A stretch of 54,049 bases of DNA from Deltaproteobacteria bacterium (GTDB lineage: Bacteria; Desulfobacterota; Binatia; DP-6). Below are positions 24,924-35,823 of the stretch, one piece after another. The notes under the pieces are model-generated. The model was given only the letters and a program-made list of their open reading frames with translations, did no database searches and was not told the origin of the DNA. The stretch's first letter is position 1, and each line of letters starts with the position of its first letter. The stretch is from NCBI GenBank assembly GCA_005888095.1, contig VBKF01000109.1:1-54049 (forward strand), given 5' to 3'. Position numbers and translations under genes: made by a program.

Positions 24924-26402
24924 ATGTCCTCCGCTTCGCAGGCTCCCGGCGACCGCCTGAGCGCCCTCGACGCGGCGTTCCTCTACCTCGAGCGGACGGG
25001 GCAGCTGCTGCACGTCGGCGGCCTCTATCCGGTCGCTGGCGCGCTCGACTTCCAGCGCCAGCTCTCCGACCTCGCCGCGCGGCTCCACCTGATCCCGCGC
25101 TACACGCAGCGCGCGGTCAGCGTGCCCCTCGGTCTCGCTCACCCCACCTGGGAGCCGGACCCGCGCTTCGACATCCGCAACCACGTGGTGCGGCACGTGC
25201 TCCGTCCCCCGGGCGACGACGCCCAGCTCGCCAAGCTCGCGAGCCGGCTCTTCGCGCAGCCGCTCGACCGCCGCCGGCCGCTCTGGGAGGTGCACCAGAT
25301 CGACGGGTACCAGGGCGATCGCAGCGTGCTCTTCGCGAAGGTCCACCACTGCATGATCGACGGGGTGAGCGGCGTGCAGCTGCTCGGCGTGATGTTCGAC
25401 CCGAGCCCGAATCCGGCGCCGCCACCGCCGCCGGCCGAAGCCAAGGGGGCGCCGCCCCTGCCGTCGCCGGCCGCCCAGCTCGCGCGGGTCGCGCGCGATA
25501 CGCTCCGCGGGAGCGTCGCCGCGGGACGCGCGCTGCGCGCGCTCGCTCGCCAGCCGCGGCGCGTCCTCGCCGAGCTCGGCGCGGCGGCCGACGCGGCGCT
25601 CGAGCTCGGACGGATCCTGCTCCACCCGCCGCCGCGAACGCCCTTCAACGGTCACGTCGGGACGCTCCGGCAGGTCGCGTGGACGACGTTCTCGCTGAAC
25701 GAGGCGAAGGCCATCAAGAACCGGCTCGGCGGCACGGTGAACGACGTCGTCCTGACGACGATCAGCGCGGCGCTGCGTGCCTACCTCGAGGAGCACGAAC
25801 GGAGTCCCGAGCGCATGGAGCTGCGGGCCATGTGCCCGGTCAACGTGCGTGCGCCGCACGAGCACCTGAAGCTCGGGAACCGCGTGTCGATGATGGTGGC
25901 GCCGCTGCCCGTCGGCATCTTCGATCCGCGCGAGCGATACCGGCAGGTGCGGGCGGCGATGGCGCAGCTCAAGGCGAGCGGACAGTCGGCGCGCATGGCC
26001 CGCATGGTCGAGCTGATCGACCTGCTGCCGCCGCCGCTCCAGATGGTCTTCAGCTGGGTGCAGATGGCCGCCGCGCCGATCAACACGGTCTGCACGAACA
26101 TCCCCGGGCCCCCGGTGTCCCTGTACGTCCAGGGGAAGCGTCTCGAGAGCCTGGTGCCGCTGATACCCCTCGCCCAAGGCGTGGGCCTGGCGTTCGCGAT
26201 CCTCAGCTACGCGGACAGCCTGACCATCGGGATCACGGTCGATCCCGCGCTCGTCCCGGACTCCGACCGTTTCGAACCGCTCCTGCAGGCCGGCTTCGTC
26301 GAGCTGCGCGAGCTCGCCGGGGTGGAGCCGGTCCAGGGAAGCACGGAGCCCGTCCCGCCGGAGCGGCAGCGGAGGCTCTCCCGTGCTTCCCTGGTTGCCT
26401 GA
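24924..26402 (+). CDS. Wax ester synthase / diacylglycerol acyltransferase (WS/DGAT family)
   Basis: A 492-residue bifunctional-type acyltransferase that transfers acyl groups from acyl-CoA to diacylglycerol or long-chain alcohols, forming storage lipids. The catalytic motif HHxxxDG is complete: His141, His142, Asp146, Gly147 in KVHHCMIDGVSG. PLDRRRPLWEVH is the family PLW motif, and GGTVNDVVLTTISAALRAYL carries the conserved Asn-Asp motif. The length is typical. The N-terminal MSSA..DRLSALDAAFLYLE is the family start. A proline-rich loop (APPPPPAEA) follows the catalytic motif. It sits between dodecins and hopanoid genes and overlaps hpnG by 20 bp. Confidence 0.94.
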   Translation: MSSASQAPGDRLSALDAAFLYLERTGQLLHVGGLYPVAGALDFQRQLSDLAARLHLIPRYTQRAVSVPLGLAHPTWEPDPRFDIRNHVVRHVLRPPGDDAQLAKLASRLFAQPLDRRRPLWEVHQIDGYQGDRSVLFAKVHHCMIDGVSGVQLLGVMFDPSPNPAPPPPPAEAKGAPPLPSPAAQLARVARDTLRGSVAAGRALRALARQPRRVLAELGAAADAALELGRILLHPPPRTPFNGHVGTLRQVAWTTFSLNEAKAIKNRLGGTVNDVVLTTISAALRAYLEEHERSPERMELRAMCPVNVRAPHEHLKLGNRVSMMVAPLPVGIFDPRERYRQVRAAMAQLKASGQSARMARMVELIDLLPPPLQMVFSWVQMAAAPINTVCTNIPGPPVSLYVQGKRLESLVPLIPLAQGVGLAFAILSYADSLTIGITVDPALVPDSDRFEPLLQAGFVELRELAGVEPVQGSTEPVPPERQRRLSRASLVA

Positions 26403-27207
26403 CCGATCGGTTTATAGTAGCCGGTCAGGCATAGACACCTACGATATCGCGATCTTCGCCGCGCTCCGATGGGAGCGACAGGCCGTCCTGGGCGCCCTGG
26501 CCGACGTCGGGATCTGCGGACCCGGCCGCTGGGGTGGACGTCTGGGGGACGGGCGCGCCTGCCTCGTCATCGAGACGGGCATCGGTGCCGAGCGGGCGAG
26601 CCGCGCCGCCGCCGCTGCGCCGGTGGCGGGCTGCTTCATGACGTCCGGGTGCGCCGGCGCGCTCGTGCCGTGGCTCCATGCGGGCGACCTGGTGGCCGCC
26701 GACCGCGTGATCCCCTTCGACGCCGCCGGCCGCCCCGGCGGGGCGCTCGCCGCCGAAGCCGGGGGGCTGAGCGCCTGGGCGGCCGCGCGCGGCTTCCGCC
26801 TCCACATCGGTCCCCTCGCGGTGAGCCAGGAGATCGTCTGGACGCCGTCGGCGAAGGCCGCTGCCGCCGCGATCGGTGCGCTCGCCGTGGACATGGAGAG
26901 CGCGGCGGTGGCCGCGGCAGCGCGCGCGCGGGGCATCTCGTTCGTCGGTCTACGGGTCGTGCTCGACGAGCTGGGCGAGGACCTCCGCTTCGTCACCGAC
27001 TTCGTGGATCCCGCGACCGGCGAGGCGCGGGTCGGCCGGGCCGTCGCGACGCTCGCGCCGAGGCCCTGGCTCTGGCCCCGCACCGTCCGGCTCGCGCGGC
27101 AGCGCCGCACGGCCGAGCGCCGTCTCGGCGCCTTCCTCGCGGCCTTCCTGGGGCCCGACCGGCCCGCACTCGGGCTCGACGCGCCGGCCGCGGCGGCTCT
27201 ATCCTGA
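26383..27207 (+). CDS. hpnG: Hopanoid-associated phosphorylase HpnG
   Basis: A 274-residue nucleoside phosphorylase/nucleosidase-fold enzyme. HpnG releases adenine from adenosylhopane, giving the ribosylhopane route to bacteriohopanetetrol. The fold begins at about residue 20 (DIAIFAALRWERQAV). It contains GCAGALVPWLHAGDLVAADR and the substrate-binding LAVDMESAAVAAAA, the phosphorylase-family Met-Glu motif. Direct linkage to hpnH supports the name. GTG 26383 has GGAGG at 26371-26375 with good spacing and lies inside the WS/DGAT end; no other ATG, GTG or TTG closer to the domain fits except TTG 26395. The first 19 residues fall outside the usual domain. Confidence 0.86.
   Translation: MLPWLPDRSVYSSRSGIDTYDIAIFAALRWERQAVLGALADVGICGPGRWGGRLGDGRACLVIETGIGAERASRAAAAAPVAGCFMTSGCAGALVPWLHAGDLVAADRVIPFDAAGRPGGALAAEAGGLSAWAAARGFRLHIGPLAVSQEIVWTPSAKAAAAAIGALAVDMESAAVAAAARARGISFVGLRVVLDELGEDLRFVTDFVDPATGEARVGRAVATLAPRPWLWPRTVRLARQRRTAERRLGAFLAAFLGPDRPALGLDAPAAAALS
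26397..26430. repeat. 9-bp perfect inverted repeat at the WS/DGAT-hpnG junction
   Basis: GCCTGACCG (26397-26405) and CGGTCAGGC (26422-26430) are perfect reverse complements with a 16-nt loop. The left arm contains the WS/DGAT stop. The loop holds TTTATAGT, whose TATAGT (26413-26418) resembles a -10 box. It could be an operator, an attenuating hairpin or an internal promoter for hpnG-hpnH. There is no T-run, so a simple terminator is unlikely. Confidence 0.55.
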
Positions 27208-27214
27208 GGTGCCC

Positions 27215-28252
27215 ATGCGCTTCCCGCTCCACGTCGCGACCGACATGATCGGCTGGCAGCTCCGGAACTGGTGGGCCGGCAACAAGCGCGTGCCGGTCGT
27301 GCTCATGCTCGAGCCGCTGCACACCTGCAACCTCGCCTGCATCGGCTGCTCGCCGGAGCGCTACACGGGGGACCTGAAGGACCGCCTGCCGCTCGAGAAG
27401 TGCTTCGCGGCGATCGAGGAGTGCGGCGCCCCGATGGTCTCCATCTGCGGCGGCGAGCCGACGATCTATCCGGAGCTCGTGGAGCTGATCGAGGGGATCA
27501 TCGAGCGGCGGAAGCACGCCATCATGTGCACCAACGGCATCCTCCTCGACCGCTTCTACCGGAAGGCGAGGCCGCACAAGCGGCTCACCATCAACGTGCA
27601 CGTGGACGGCATGCGCGAGACGCACGACTTCGTCGTCGACCGCGAGGGCGTCTGGGACAAGGCCGTCGAGGGCATCAAGGAAGGCAAGCGCCTCGGCTAC
27701 TACGTGTGCACGAACACCACGGTCTTCCGCGAGACCAGCGTCGACGAGATCGAGGAGATGGTCGCCTTCCTGAGCGCGCTCGACGTCGACGGCATCCTGC
27801 TCTCGCCCGGCTACCACTACGAGAAGCTCGCCGGGCAGGACCACTTCCTCTTCCGCGACGAGATCCACGAGAAGTTCAAGCGCATCCTCGAACTGTCGCG
27901 GCGCTATCCGAAGATCTCCTCGACGCCGCTCTTCCTCGAGTTCGCCGCCGGGCTGCGCGACTACCCCTGCACGCCGTGGGGCAACCCGACGTACACGCCG
28001 AAGGGCTGGAAGGGTCCCTGCTACCTGATCGAGGGCAAGTACTACGGCTCGTGGAAGGAGTTCTTCGGCGGCGTCGACTGGGACTACTGGGAGAGCCGGC
28101 AGGACCCGCGGTGCCACAACTGCAAGATGCACTCGGGCTTCGAGCCCTCGGTCGTGCGCAAGCTCGGCGGGAGCCCGCGCGACATGCTGACGATGGCCAG
28201 GTGGCAGCTCACGGACGTGCGGAACAGCGCGTCGCGGCTGGCGAAGGCGTGA
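27215..28252 (+). CDS. hpnH: Adenosyl-hopene transferase HpnH (radical SAM)
   Basis: A 345-residue radical-SAM enzyme that adds the 5'-deoxyadenosyl radical to diploptene, making adenosylhopane, the first step of extended-hopanoid side-chain synthesis. The cluster motif CX3CX2C is Cys38, Cys42, Cys45 in HTCNLACIGCSPER. The SAM-binding GGE motif is ICGGEPTIYPE. The start VATDMIGWQLRNWW and the segments ILLSPGYHYEKLAGQDHFLF and PCTPWGNPTYTPKGWKGPCY are HpnH hallmarks. Length and start match the family. It follows hpnG by 7 bp; together they give ribosylhopane. The squalene-hopene cyclase is not in the window. Confidence 0.97.
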   Translation: MRFPLHVATDMIGWQLRNWWAGNKRVPVVLMLEPLHTCNLACIGCSPERYTGDLKDRLPLEKCFAAIEECGAPMVSICGGEPTIYPELVELIEGIIERRKHAIMCTNGILLDRFYRKARPHKRLTINVHVDGMRETHDFVVDREGVWDKAVEGIKEGKRLGYYVCTNTTVFRETSVDEIEEMVAFLSALDVDGILLSPGYHYEKLAGQDHFLFRDEIHEKFKRILELSRRYPKISSTPLFLEFAAGLRDYPCTPWGNPTYTPKGWKGPCYLIEGKYYGSWKEFFGGVDWDYWESRQDPRCHNCKMHSGFEPSVVRKLGGSPRDMLTMARWQLTDVRNSASRLAKA

Positions 28253-28272
28253 GTTGCCGTATGTGAGAGGCC

Positions 28273-28962
28273 ATGATCGACCTCTACACGGCACCCACAC
28301 CCAACGGGCACAAGGTCTCGATCACCCTCGAAGAGCTCGGGCTCCCGTACGACGTGCATGTCGTGAACCTGCTCGCCGGCGAGCAGAAGCAGCCCGAGTA
28401 TCTGAGGATCAACCCGAACGGCCGCATCCCGACGATCGTCGACCGAGAGGCCGGAAACTTCGCGGTCTTCGAGTCGGGCGCGATCATGATCTACCTGGCA
28501 GAGAAGACCGGCCGCCTGCTGCCGGCCGAGCCGAAGGCTCGGTCCCTCGTCATCCAGTGGCTGATGTTCCAGATGGGCGGTGTGGGCCCGATGATGGGGC
28601 AGGCGAACGCGTTCTTCCGCTACTTCCCCGAGAAGTTCCAGCCCGCCATCGATCGCTACCAGCACGAGAGCCGCCGCCTGTTCGAGGTGTTGAACGGGCG
28701 GCTCGCCGAGTATGAATGGCTCGCCGGGGACTACTCCATCGCCGACATCGCAAACTGGTCCTGGGTGAGGACGCACAAGTGGTCGGGCGTGTCGGTCGAC
28801 GGGCTCGACCACCTGCAGCGCTGGATGGGGCAGATGACGGCCCGGCCGGCCTGTCAGCGAGGCGTCGACGTGCCCTTCCCGCTCCCCGACCTCACCAGCA
28901 TCGCGGAGAGCGACGCGGCCGCGGACTTCGCCAAGGGCGCGCAGACCCTGCTGCAGCGCTAG
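28273..28962 (+). CDS. Glutathione S-transferase (nu/Ure2p-like class)
   Basis: A 229-residue cytosolic GST. The thioredoxin-like N-domain (1-80) starts [20 protein letters not shown] and has the cis-Pro segment [11 protein letters not shown] and the glutathione-binding [12 protein letters not shown], as in YfcG/YghU/Ure2p-like nu-class enzymes, which act as disulfide-bond reductases or peroxidases. The helical C-domain has [19 protein letters not shown], the conserved N-capping box. It lies 20 bp after hpnH on the same strand, so it may be co-transcribed. A role in hopanoid synthesis is not implied by sequence. Confidence 0.94.
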   Translation: MIDLYTAPTPNGHKVSITLEELGLPYDVHVVNLLAGEQKQPEYLRINPNGRIPTIVDREAGNFAVFESGAIMIYLAEKTGRLLPAEPKARSLVIQWLMFQMGGVGPMMGQANAFFRYFPEKFQPAIDRYQHESRRLFEVLNGRLAEYEWLAGDYSIADIANWSWVRTHKWSGVSVDGLDHLQRWMGQMTARPACQRGVDVPFPLPDLTSIAESDAAADFAKGAQTLLQR

Positions 28963-29366
28963 GAAGCCGACCGGGGCTCCGTCTCGGGTCGGTGCCGCAA
29001 GCGAGCGGGTGGCGGTCGGAGGATCGTGTGCGGAGTAGAGCGCGCCGTCATCGCTCTTACGGAAGTCGCGATGGTACAGGTGATCCTGAGGGCCGTTTCA
29101 CGGCTGACGAAGGCCTGATCCGCACGCCGTGGCGCCTACGCATCGACGCCGCGGATGCTCACCAAGCCCACGCGAGGGCATGCCGTGTTGCTGGTACCCT
29201 GGCTCTTCTCGCCCCGGCGAGCTCCGCGTCCACGACCACATGACCCATCGCGCTTCGATGCTAGCAAGGCTCCGAGCCCGTGGCTACGTGAGGGCCGCCT
29301 CGTGGGCCGCGCCGGGCCCGTGCCGGCGGCAGCGGACCCGGCGCGGCCGCTAGCGGCCCGAAGGGG
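28963..29366. other. Intergenic region with no recognisable gene
   Basis: About 400 bp between the GST gene and a small convergent gene. Short open frames on both strands have no family resemblance, ribosome sites or codon pattern that persuades me. The right end carries a 10-bp inverted repeat, listed separately. I see no tRNA-like or other structured RNA by eye. Confidence 0.5.
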
Positions 29367-29376
29367 CTAGCGGCCG
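29344..29376 (-). terminator. Hairpin at the end of the small minus-strand gene
   Basis: CGGCCGCTAG (29344-29353) and CTAGCGGCCG (29367-29376) are perfect reverse complements with a 13-nt loop. The right arm includes the TAG stop of the gene at 29367-29609. A GC-rich hairpin right at a stop, without a T-run, fits a terminator or 3'-end stabiliser in this GC-rich genome. Confidence 0.5.
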
Positions 29377-29609
29377 GCTTCGGCGACGGGGACGACCGCG
29401 GCCAGCGGCACGAAGCCGTCCCAGGGAAGCGCCTGCTGATCGACCAGGTGGTCGCGCAGCCGCCGGGCACCCTCCTGCGCCTGGTACGTGACTGCATCCA
29501 CGAGCCAGGCCGGCCAGCGCGGGTCGCGGGTGTTCACCTCGATCGTGGTGGACACCGCGACCTCGTCGGCGTCCGGGTCTCCGGTAGAGATCAAGAGCTG
29601 GATCACCAT
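29367..29609 (-). CDS. Conserved-looking small hypothetical protein
   Basis: An 80-residue acidic protein I do not recognise. It begins MVIQLLISTGDPDADEVAVS, continues with an RWPAWLVDAVTYQAQEGARR helix and ends DGFVPLAAVVPVAEAGR. It has no signal peptide or membrane segment. GAAGGGG lies 8 nt before ATG 29609, a credible ribosome site, and a hairpin covers the stop. It is divergent from the topoisomerase operon. A longer frame upstream is read only because GC-rich antisense DNA lacks stops. Confidence 0.6.
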   Translation of the reverse strand: MVIQLLISTGDPDADEVAVSTTIEVNTRDPRWPAWLVDAVTYQAQEGARRLRDHLVDQQALPWDGFVPLAAVVPVAEAGR

Positions 29610-29813
29610 GCGCTGGGCCCCTTCTGCACGAGCGGTGAAGGCGAGCAAGGACGGTGCCAGCGCGCACCTCCCGTTCCGCGTGGATGGCGCAGCGCGGCGA
29701 TCGTTGCACGCGTGAGGGGCCGCGCACGGGTCGTGCGGGAACGCCGGACGCCGGCTCGCCTTCCCCGCCCGGGCTGCTAAGATGCCGCCGGCTGCGGGGC
29801 CGGGAGGAGGACG

Positions 29814-32083
<2,270 letters not shown>

Positions 32084-32084
<1 letters not shown>

Positions 32085-33985
32085 TGGCGACCAGCTACAC
32101 GGCAAAGGACATCCTGGTGCTGGAGGGCCTCGAGCCCGTGCGCCGGCGTCCGGGCATGTACATCGGCGGCGTCGATACGACCGGGCTCCATCACCTCCTG
32201 TGGGAGATCGTCGACAACTCGGTCGACGAGGCGATGAACGGGCACGCCGACCGGATCACGGTGGTGCTGCACAAGGACGGGGCCTCCGCGACGGTGACCG
32301 ACAACGGGCGCGGCATCCCCGTCGACCGGCACGCGCAGTACAAGAAGCCGGCGCTCGAGCTGATCCTCACGACGCTCCACGCGGGGGGCAAGTTCGAGGC
32401 GAAGAACTACTACCACTCGGGCGGGCTGCACGGCGTCGGCGCCTCGGTGGTGACCGCGCTCTCCGAGAAGCTCACGGCGCGCGTCAAGCGCGACGGCTTC
32501 GAGTGGGAGCAGACGTTCTCGCGCGGCAAGGCGACGAGCCCGCTCAAGAAGCTCGGCGCGGCGCGCGGCAGCGGCACGATCATCTCCTTCCGGCCCGATC
32601 CCAAGATCTTCCCCGAGGTCCGCTTCGACGCGAAGGTCGTCGCCGAGCGCCTCGAGGCCAAGGCCTACCTGCACGGTGGTCTGACCCTCGTCTTCCGCGA
32701 CGAGGGGGCGGGCGCCGAGGCCGTCTATCACTACGAGGACGGGCTCAAGGCGTTCCTCGCCAGGATCGTCGGTGACGGGGCGGTCGGGGGCGAGCTGTTC
32801 ACGCTCGCCAAGCAGCAGGACGGGCTCCACCTCGAGTGCGCGCTCGCCTGGACGGAGGAGACGACGGAGCGGGTCCAGTCCTATGTCAACAGCATCCCGA
32901 CCACCGCCGGCGGCGCGCACGAGAACGGCCTCAAGAGCGGGATCGTGAAGGCGGTGCGGAACTACCTGACCGTCCACAACCTTGTGCCGCGTGGCGTGGC
33001 GCTGACCGCCGATGACGTGCGCGAGGGCCTCGTGGCGCTGCTCGCCGTCAAGATCCCGCAGCCGCAGTTCCAGGGGCAGACGAAGGAGCGTCTCAACAAC
33101 TCCGAGGTGACGCCGGTCATCGACGCGATCGTGCGGAGCGCGCTCGAGAACGCGCTCAACGCCAACCGCACCGCGGGCGACGCGATCGCCGCGCGCGTCG
33201 TGCTGGCGTCGCGCGCGCGGAGCGCGTCCCGCGCCGCCGCGCAGCAGGTGCAGCGCAAGGGGGCCGTGTCCCACCGGCTCAACCTCCCCGGCAAGCTCGC
33301 GGACTGCAGCTCGACCGATCCCAGCGAGTGTGAGCTCTTCATCGTCGAGGGCGACTCCGCCGGCGGCTCGGCCAAGCAGGGCCGGGACCGCGCCTTCCAG
33401 GCGATCCTCCCGCTGCGCGGCAAGGTGCTGAACACCGAGCAGGCGCCGACGGCGAAGGTGCTCACCAACAAGGAGCTCTCGGACCTGGTCTCCGCGCTCG
33501 GCTGCGGCACCGGCAAGAGCTTCGATGCGGCCAAGCTCCGTTACCACAAGGTCTGCCTGTTGACCGACGCCGACTCCGACGGCAACCACATCTGCACGCT
33601 GCTCCTCACCTTCTTCTATCGCCACCTCCCCGAGCTGATCCGCGGGGGTTACGTCTACATCGCGCAGCCGCCGCTCTACCGGGTCGACGCCGGCAAGGAG
33701 GTCCACTGGTTGCGCGACGACGCCGAGAAGGACCGGTTGCTGGGGCGCCTCAACGGCAAGCGCGAGCGCGTGCAGGTGACCCGGTTCAAGGGGCTCGGCG
33801 AGATGAACCCCGGGACGCTCAAGGAGACGACGCTCGACCCCGCGCGGCGTGCCCTCCTGCGGGTTGCGATCGCCGACGAAGCGGGCACGGATCAGGCGAT
33901 CCAGACGCTCATGGGTCGCGACGTCGCGCCGCGCTTCGCGTTCATCATGGAGCGCGCGGCGAAGGTGGAGGAAGTGGATATCTGA
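32084..33985 (+). CDS. parE: Type IIA topoisomerase subunit B (ParE/GyrB class)
   Basis: The 633-residue ATPase subunit partnering the preceding gene. The GHKL ATPase domain shows EIVDNSVDEAMNG (N box with the Mg-binding Asn), VTDNGRGIPVD and GGLHGVGASVVTALS. The transducer domain has a QTKERLNNSEV Lys-loop equivalent. The TOPRIM domain has IVEGDSAGGSAKQGRD (Glu), PLRGKVLNTE and TDADSDGNHICTLLL (DxDxDG metal motif). The length fits ParE or short GyrB. The start ATG shares its A with the parC stop (TGATG), so translation is coupled. A DUF1329 gene follows after 94 bp. Confidence 0.95.
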
Positions 33986-34079
33986 CGGCGCGGGCGACCA
34001 TCTTCTCCCGGTGCGGGGTAGTCTGCTAAACACTCGTTGGCGCCCGAGCAATCCGCTTTGGCCGGGGGGAGGGCGACCC

Positions 34080-35375
34080 ATGCCGCTGCTTCACAGGCTT
34101 CCGGTCCTGCTGACCGGTATCGCGGCCGTTGTTCTGACCGTCGCGCCGGGCCCGCGGGCCGGCGTGAGTCCGGGCGAGACGATCGACAAGAGTCGCCTCG
34201 CCGAGGTTCGGCCGCTGATCTCGCCGTCGATCGAATGGATACTGGACCGCGGCGCGACGATGAAGGTCGTCGAGGCGAAGCCGGTCGGGTGGCCGCAGGC
34301 ATTCCGGGAGGCGACCGAGCGATACGCGGGTCAGGTCCGTCTCGCTCCGGACGGCCTAACGCTCGAGAACTACATTGCGGGGCAACCGTTCCCGACCTTG
34401 GATCCGAACGATCCCGCGATGGCGGTCAAGGTCATGTGGAACTACGAGTACCGCCCCTATCCGGGCACGGACGACTTCGTCGAATACGATTTTCCGGCGT
34501 GGGACGGGTCGCTCAACCGGGAGGCGCCGATGTCGGTCGAGCGCCTGTTCCGGATCGGCGAGTCGCGGCGGTTGTACTACAACGGGCGACTCGTGGTGGA
34601 CCCCAAGCCCGAGATGCCGAACGCTTCGGGCTATCGGTTCCAGGAGTTCGTGGGACCGATCCTGGCGCCGTATGATCTGAAGGGGGTCGGCCTCCTCACC
34701 TATCGTTACATCGACCCGGCGAAGCCGGACGCCAGCTTTCTCTACCTGCCGGTCCTGCGGCGCGTACGTCGCCTTTCGACGGCGCAGCGCTCCGATGCGA
34801 TCCTCGGGACCGACGCCGACCCGGACTCCTTCTGGGGCTACGCCGGCCACATCGCCTGGATGGCGTGGCGCTTCCTCGGCGAGAAGGAGATGCTCGGCGT
34901 CATGCACGGGGAGCACTATCCGATCCAGCAGTGTCCCGGCGCCGCGGACTTCATGTTCTGCGACGCGTGGGAGAAGCGCCGCGTCTACGTCATCGAGGGG
35001 CGCTCGAGGCTGTCCCAGTACGCCTACGGGAAGCGCATTCTCTACATCGACAAGCAGGCCTGGGTGGTGACGTACGAGGACATCTACGACCAGGCGGGCG
35101 AGCTGTGGAAGGTGTGGATCGACGACCACCAGTTCCGTGATCGGGCGTTCCCCGGGGCGACCACGTATCCCGAGGAGCAGGACTTCTACGCCGGGCTCCT
35201 GATGCTCGACATGCAGCTCGAGCACGCGACGTACGTGCCCCACCCGGGAGCGGACCCGCCGGGGCACGAGGGCTGGCACTTCAACCGGGGACCCAACGCG
35301 AGGACCGACGCCAGCCCGTCCGGCAGCATCCCGGAGATGTTCTCGATCGCCTCGCTCGTCGCGCGCGGGAACTGA
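34080..35375 (+). CDS. DUF1329 exported protein (LolA-like outer-membrane sorting superfamily)
   Basis: A 431-residue periplasmic protein of the DUF1329 family, a beta-rich fold related to LolA/LolB. Members are often near RND lipid transporters and are thought to handle lipids or lipoproteins, but the reaction is unknown. The signal peptide is about residues 1-26 (RLPVLLTGIAAVVLTVAPG). Family blocks include WNYEYRPYPGTDDFVEYDF, SFLYLPVLRRVRRLSTAQRS, and DSFWGYAGHIAWMAWRFLGE. YDLKGVGLLTYRYIDP is also typical. The ATG at 34080 follows GGGGGGAGGG. TGCTAAACA at about 34023 could be an extended -10. It sits 94 bp after parE; a functional link to topoisomerase is not expected. Confidence 0.9.
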   Translation: MPLLHRLPVLLTGIAAVVLTVAPGPRAGVSPGETIDKSRLAEVRPLISPSIEWILDRGATMKVVEAKPVGWPQAFREATERYAGQVRLAPDGLTLENYIAGQPFPTLDPNDPAMAVKVMWNYEYRPYPGTDDFVEYDFPAWDGSLNREAPMSVERLFRIGESRRLYYNGRLVVDPKPEMPNASGYRFQEFVGPILAPYDLKGVGLLTYRYIDPAKPDASFLYLPVLRRVRRLSTAQRSDAILGTDADPDSFWGYAGHIAWMAWRFLGEKEMLGVMHGEHYPIQQCPGAADFMFCDAWEKRRVYVIEGRSRLSQYAYGKRILYIDKQAWVVTYEDIYDQAGELWKVWIDDHQFRDRAFPGATTYPEEQDFYAGLLMLDMQLEHATYVPHPGADPPGHEGWHFNRGPNARTDASPSGSIPEMFSIASLVARGN

Positions 35376-35386
35376 CCCGAGGTCTC

Positions 35387-35474
35387 GCGCGGCATTCGGA
35401 GACGGGTGGCTGCGCCCGTCGTCTGTCCCCCCTCCCGGCAAGCCGCCCGTGTGGAGTCACTCCGAATGCCGCGC
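35387..35474. repeat. 15-bp perfect inverted repeat with 58-nt loop
   Basis: GCGCGGCATTCGGAG (35387-35401) and CTCCGAATGCCGCGC (35460-35474) are exact reverse complements. It starts 12 bp after the DUF1329 stop. The loop is long for a simple terminator and contains a C-rich run. A partial copy, GGCATTCGG, occurs again near 35557. It could be a 3'-end structure, a REP/BIME-like element or a recombination scar. Confidence 0.6.
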
Positions 35475-35640
35475 ATGCCGGGGCCCGCTCACCGCCTTCG
35501 CGACGCCGCGCAGCATGCGGCGCAGCACCGCATCGTTGGCTGATCTGCCGCAGGCAGGCATTCGGCGTGCACCACCCGCGAGGCGGAGAGGGGCTGGGGC
35601 CTACGGTCGGAAGGAACTCACGTGCGACGCGGGCTGTCAT

Positions 35641-35712
35641 TGCACAGTCCATATAATGTGCGCCATCTGGAGATTTAGTGTGATTGACAACTGTTCTCAC
35701 GCCGAGTTAAGG
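35641..35712 (+). promoter_or_regulatory. Candidate promoter island for the small exported-protein genes
   Basis: This 72-bp stretch is conspicuously AT-rich. It contains a perfect TATAAT (35652-35657) without a good -35, and a perfect TTGACA (35684-35689) without a good -10 at 16-18 bp. Either may contribute to transcription of the gene at 35824. The exact start site cannot be called. Confidence 0.35.
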
Positions 35713-35823
35713 CGACCACGAAGTGGGATCGACCCCAAAGATCGGCGCGCTGACGTGCCACGCGCTCCTCCCCGGGGGATCACTCGAGGTCGAGACAAGA
35801 AGAGCACGACGGAGGAAGAGAGC

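Larger units (their letters stand above)
35376..35823. other. Intergenic region with inverted repeat and AT-rich promoter island
   Basis: About 450 bp without a supported gene. It contains a 15-bp inverted repeat (35387-35474), a third GGCATTCGG copy near 35557, and a clearly AT-richer segment near 35640-35712. It ends in a strong ribosome site GGAGGAAG just before the LEERIAP peptide gene. The open frames crossing it look random. Confidence 0.55.

Noticed and set aside
28963-29366. A degraded gene or small RNA between the GST and the small minus-strand gene
   Set aside because: No frame shows motif-like sequence and no tRNA or conserved RNA fold is visible; called empty.
35387-35570. Insertion-sequence ends or a MITE
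   Set aside because: No flanking target duplication or transposase fragment was found, and the arms are only 15 bp. Kept as an unexplained inverted repeat rather than a mobile element.
35640-35690. A single complete sigma-70 promoter combining TATAAT (35652) and TTGACA (35684)
   Set aside because: The boxes are in the wrong order for the plus strand and neither has a proper partner at 16-18 bp. Reported only as a promoter-like island.
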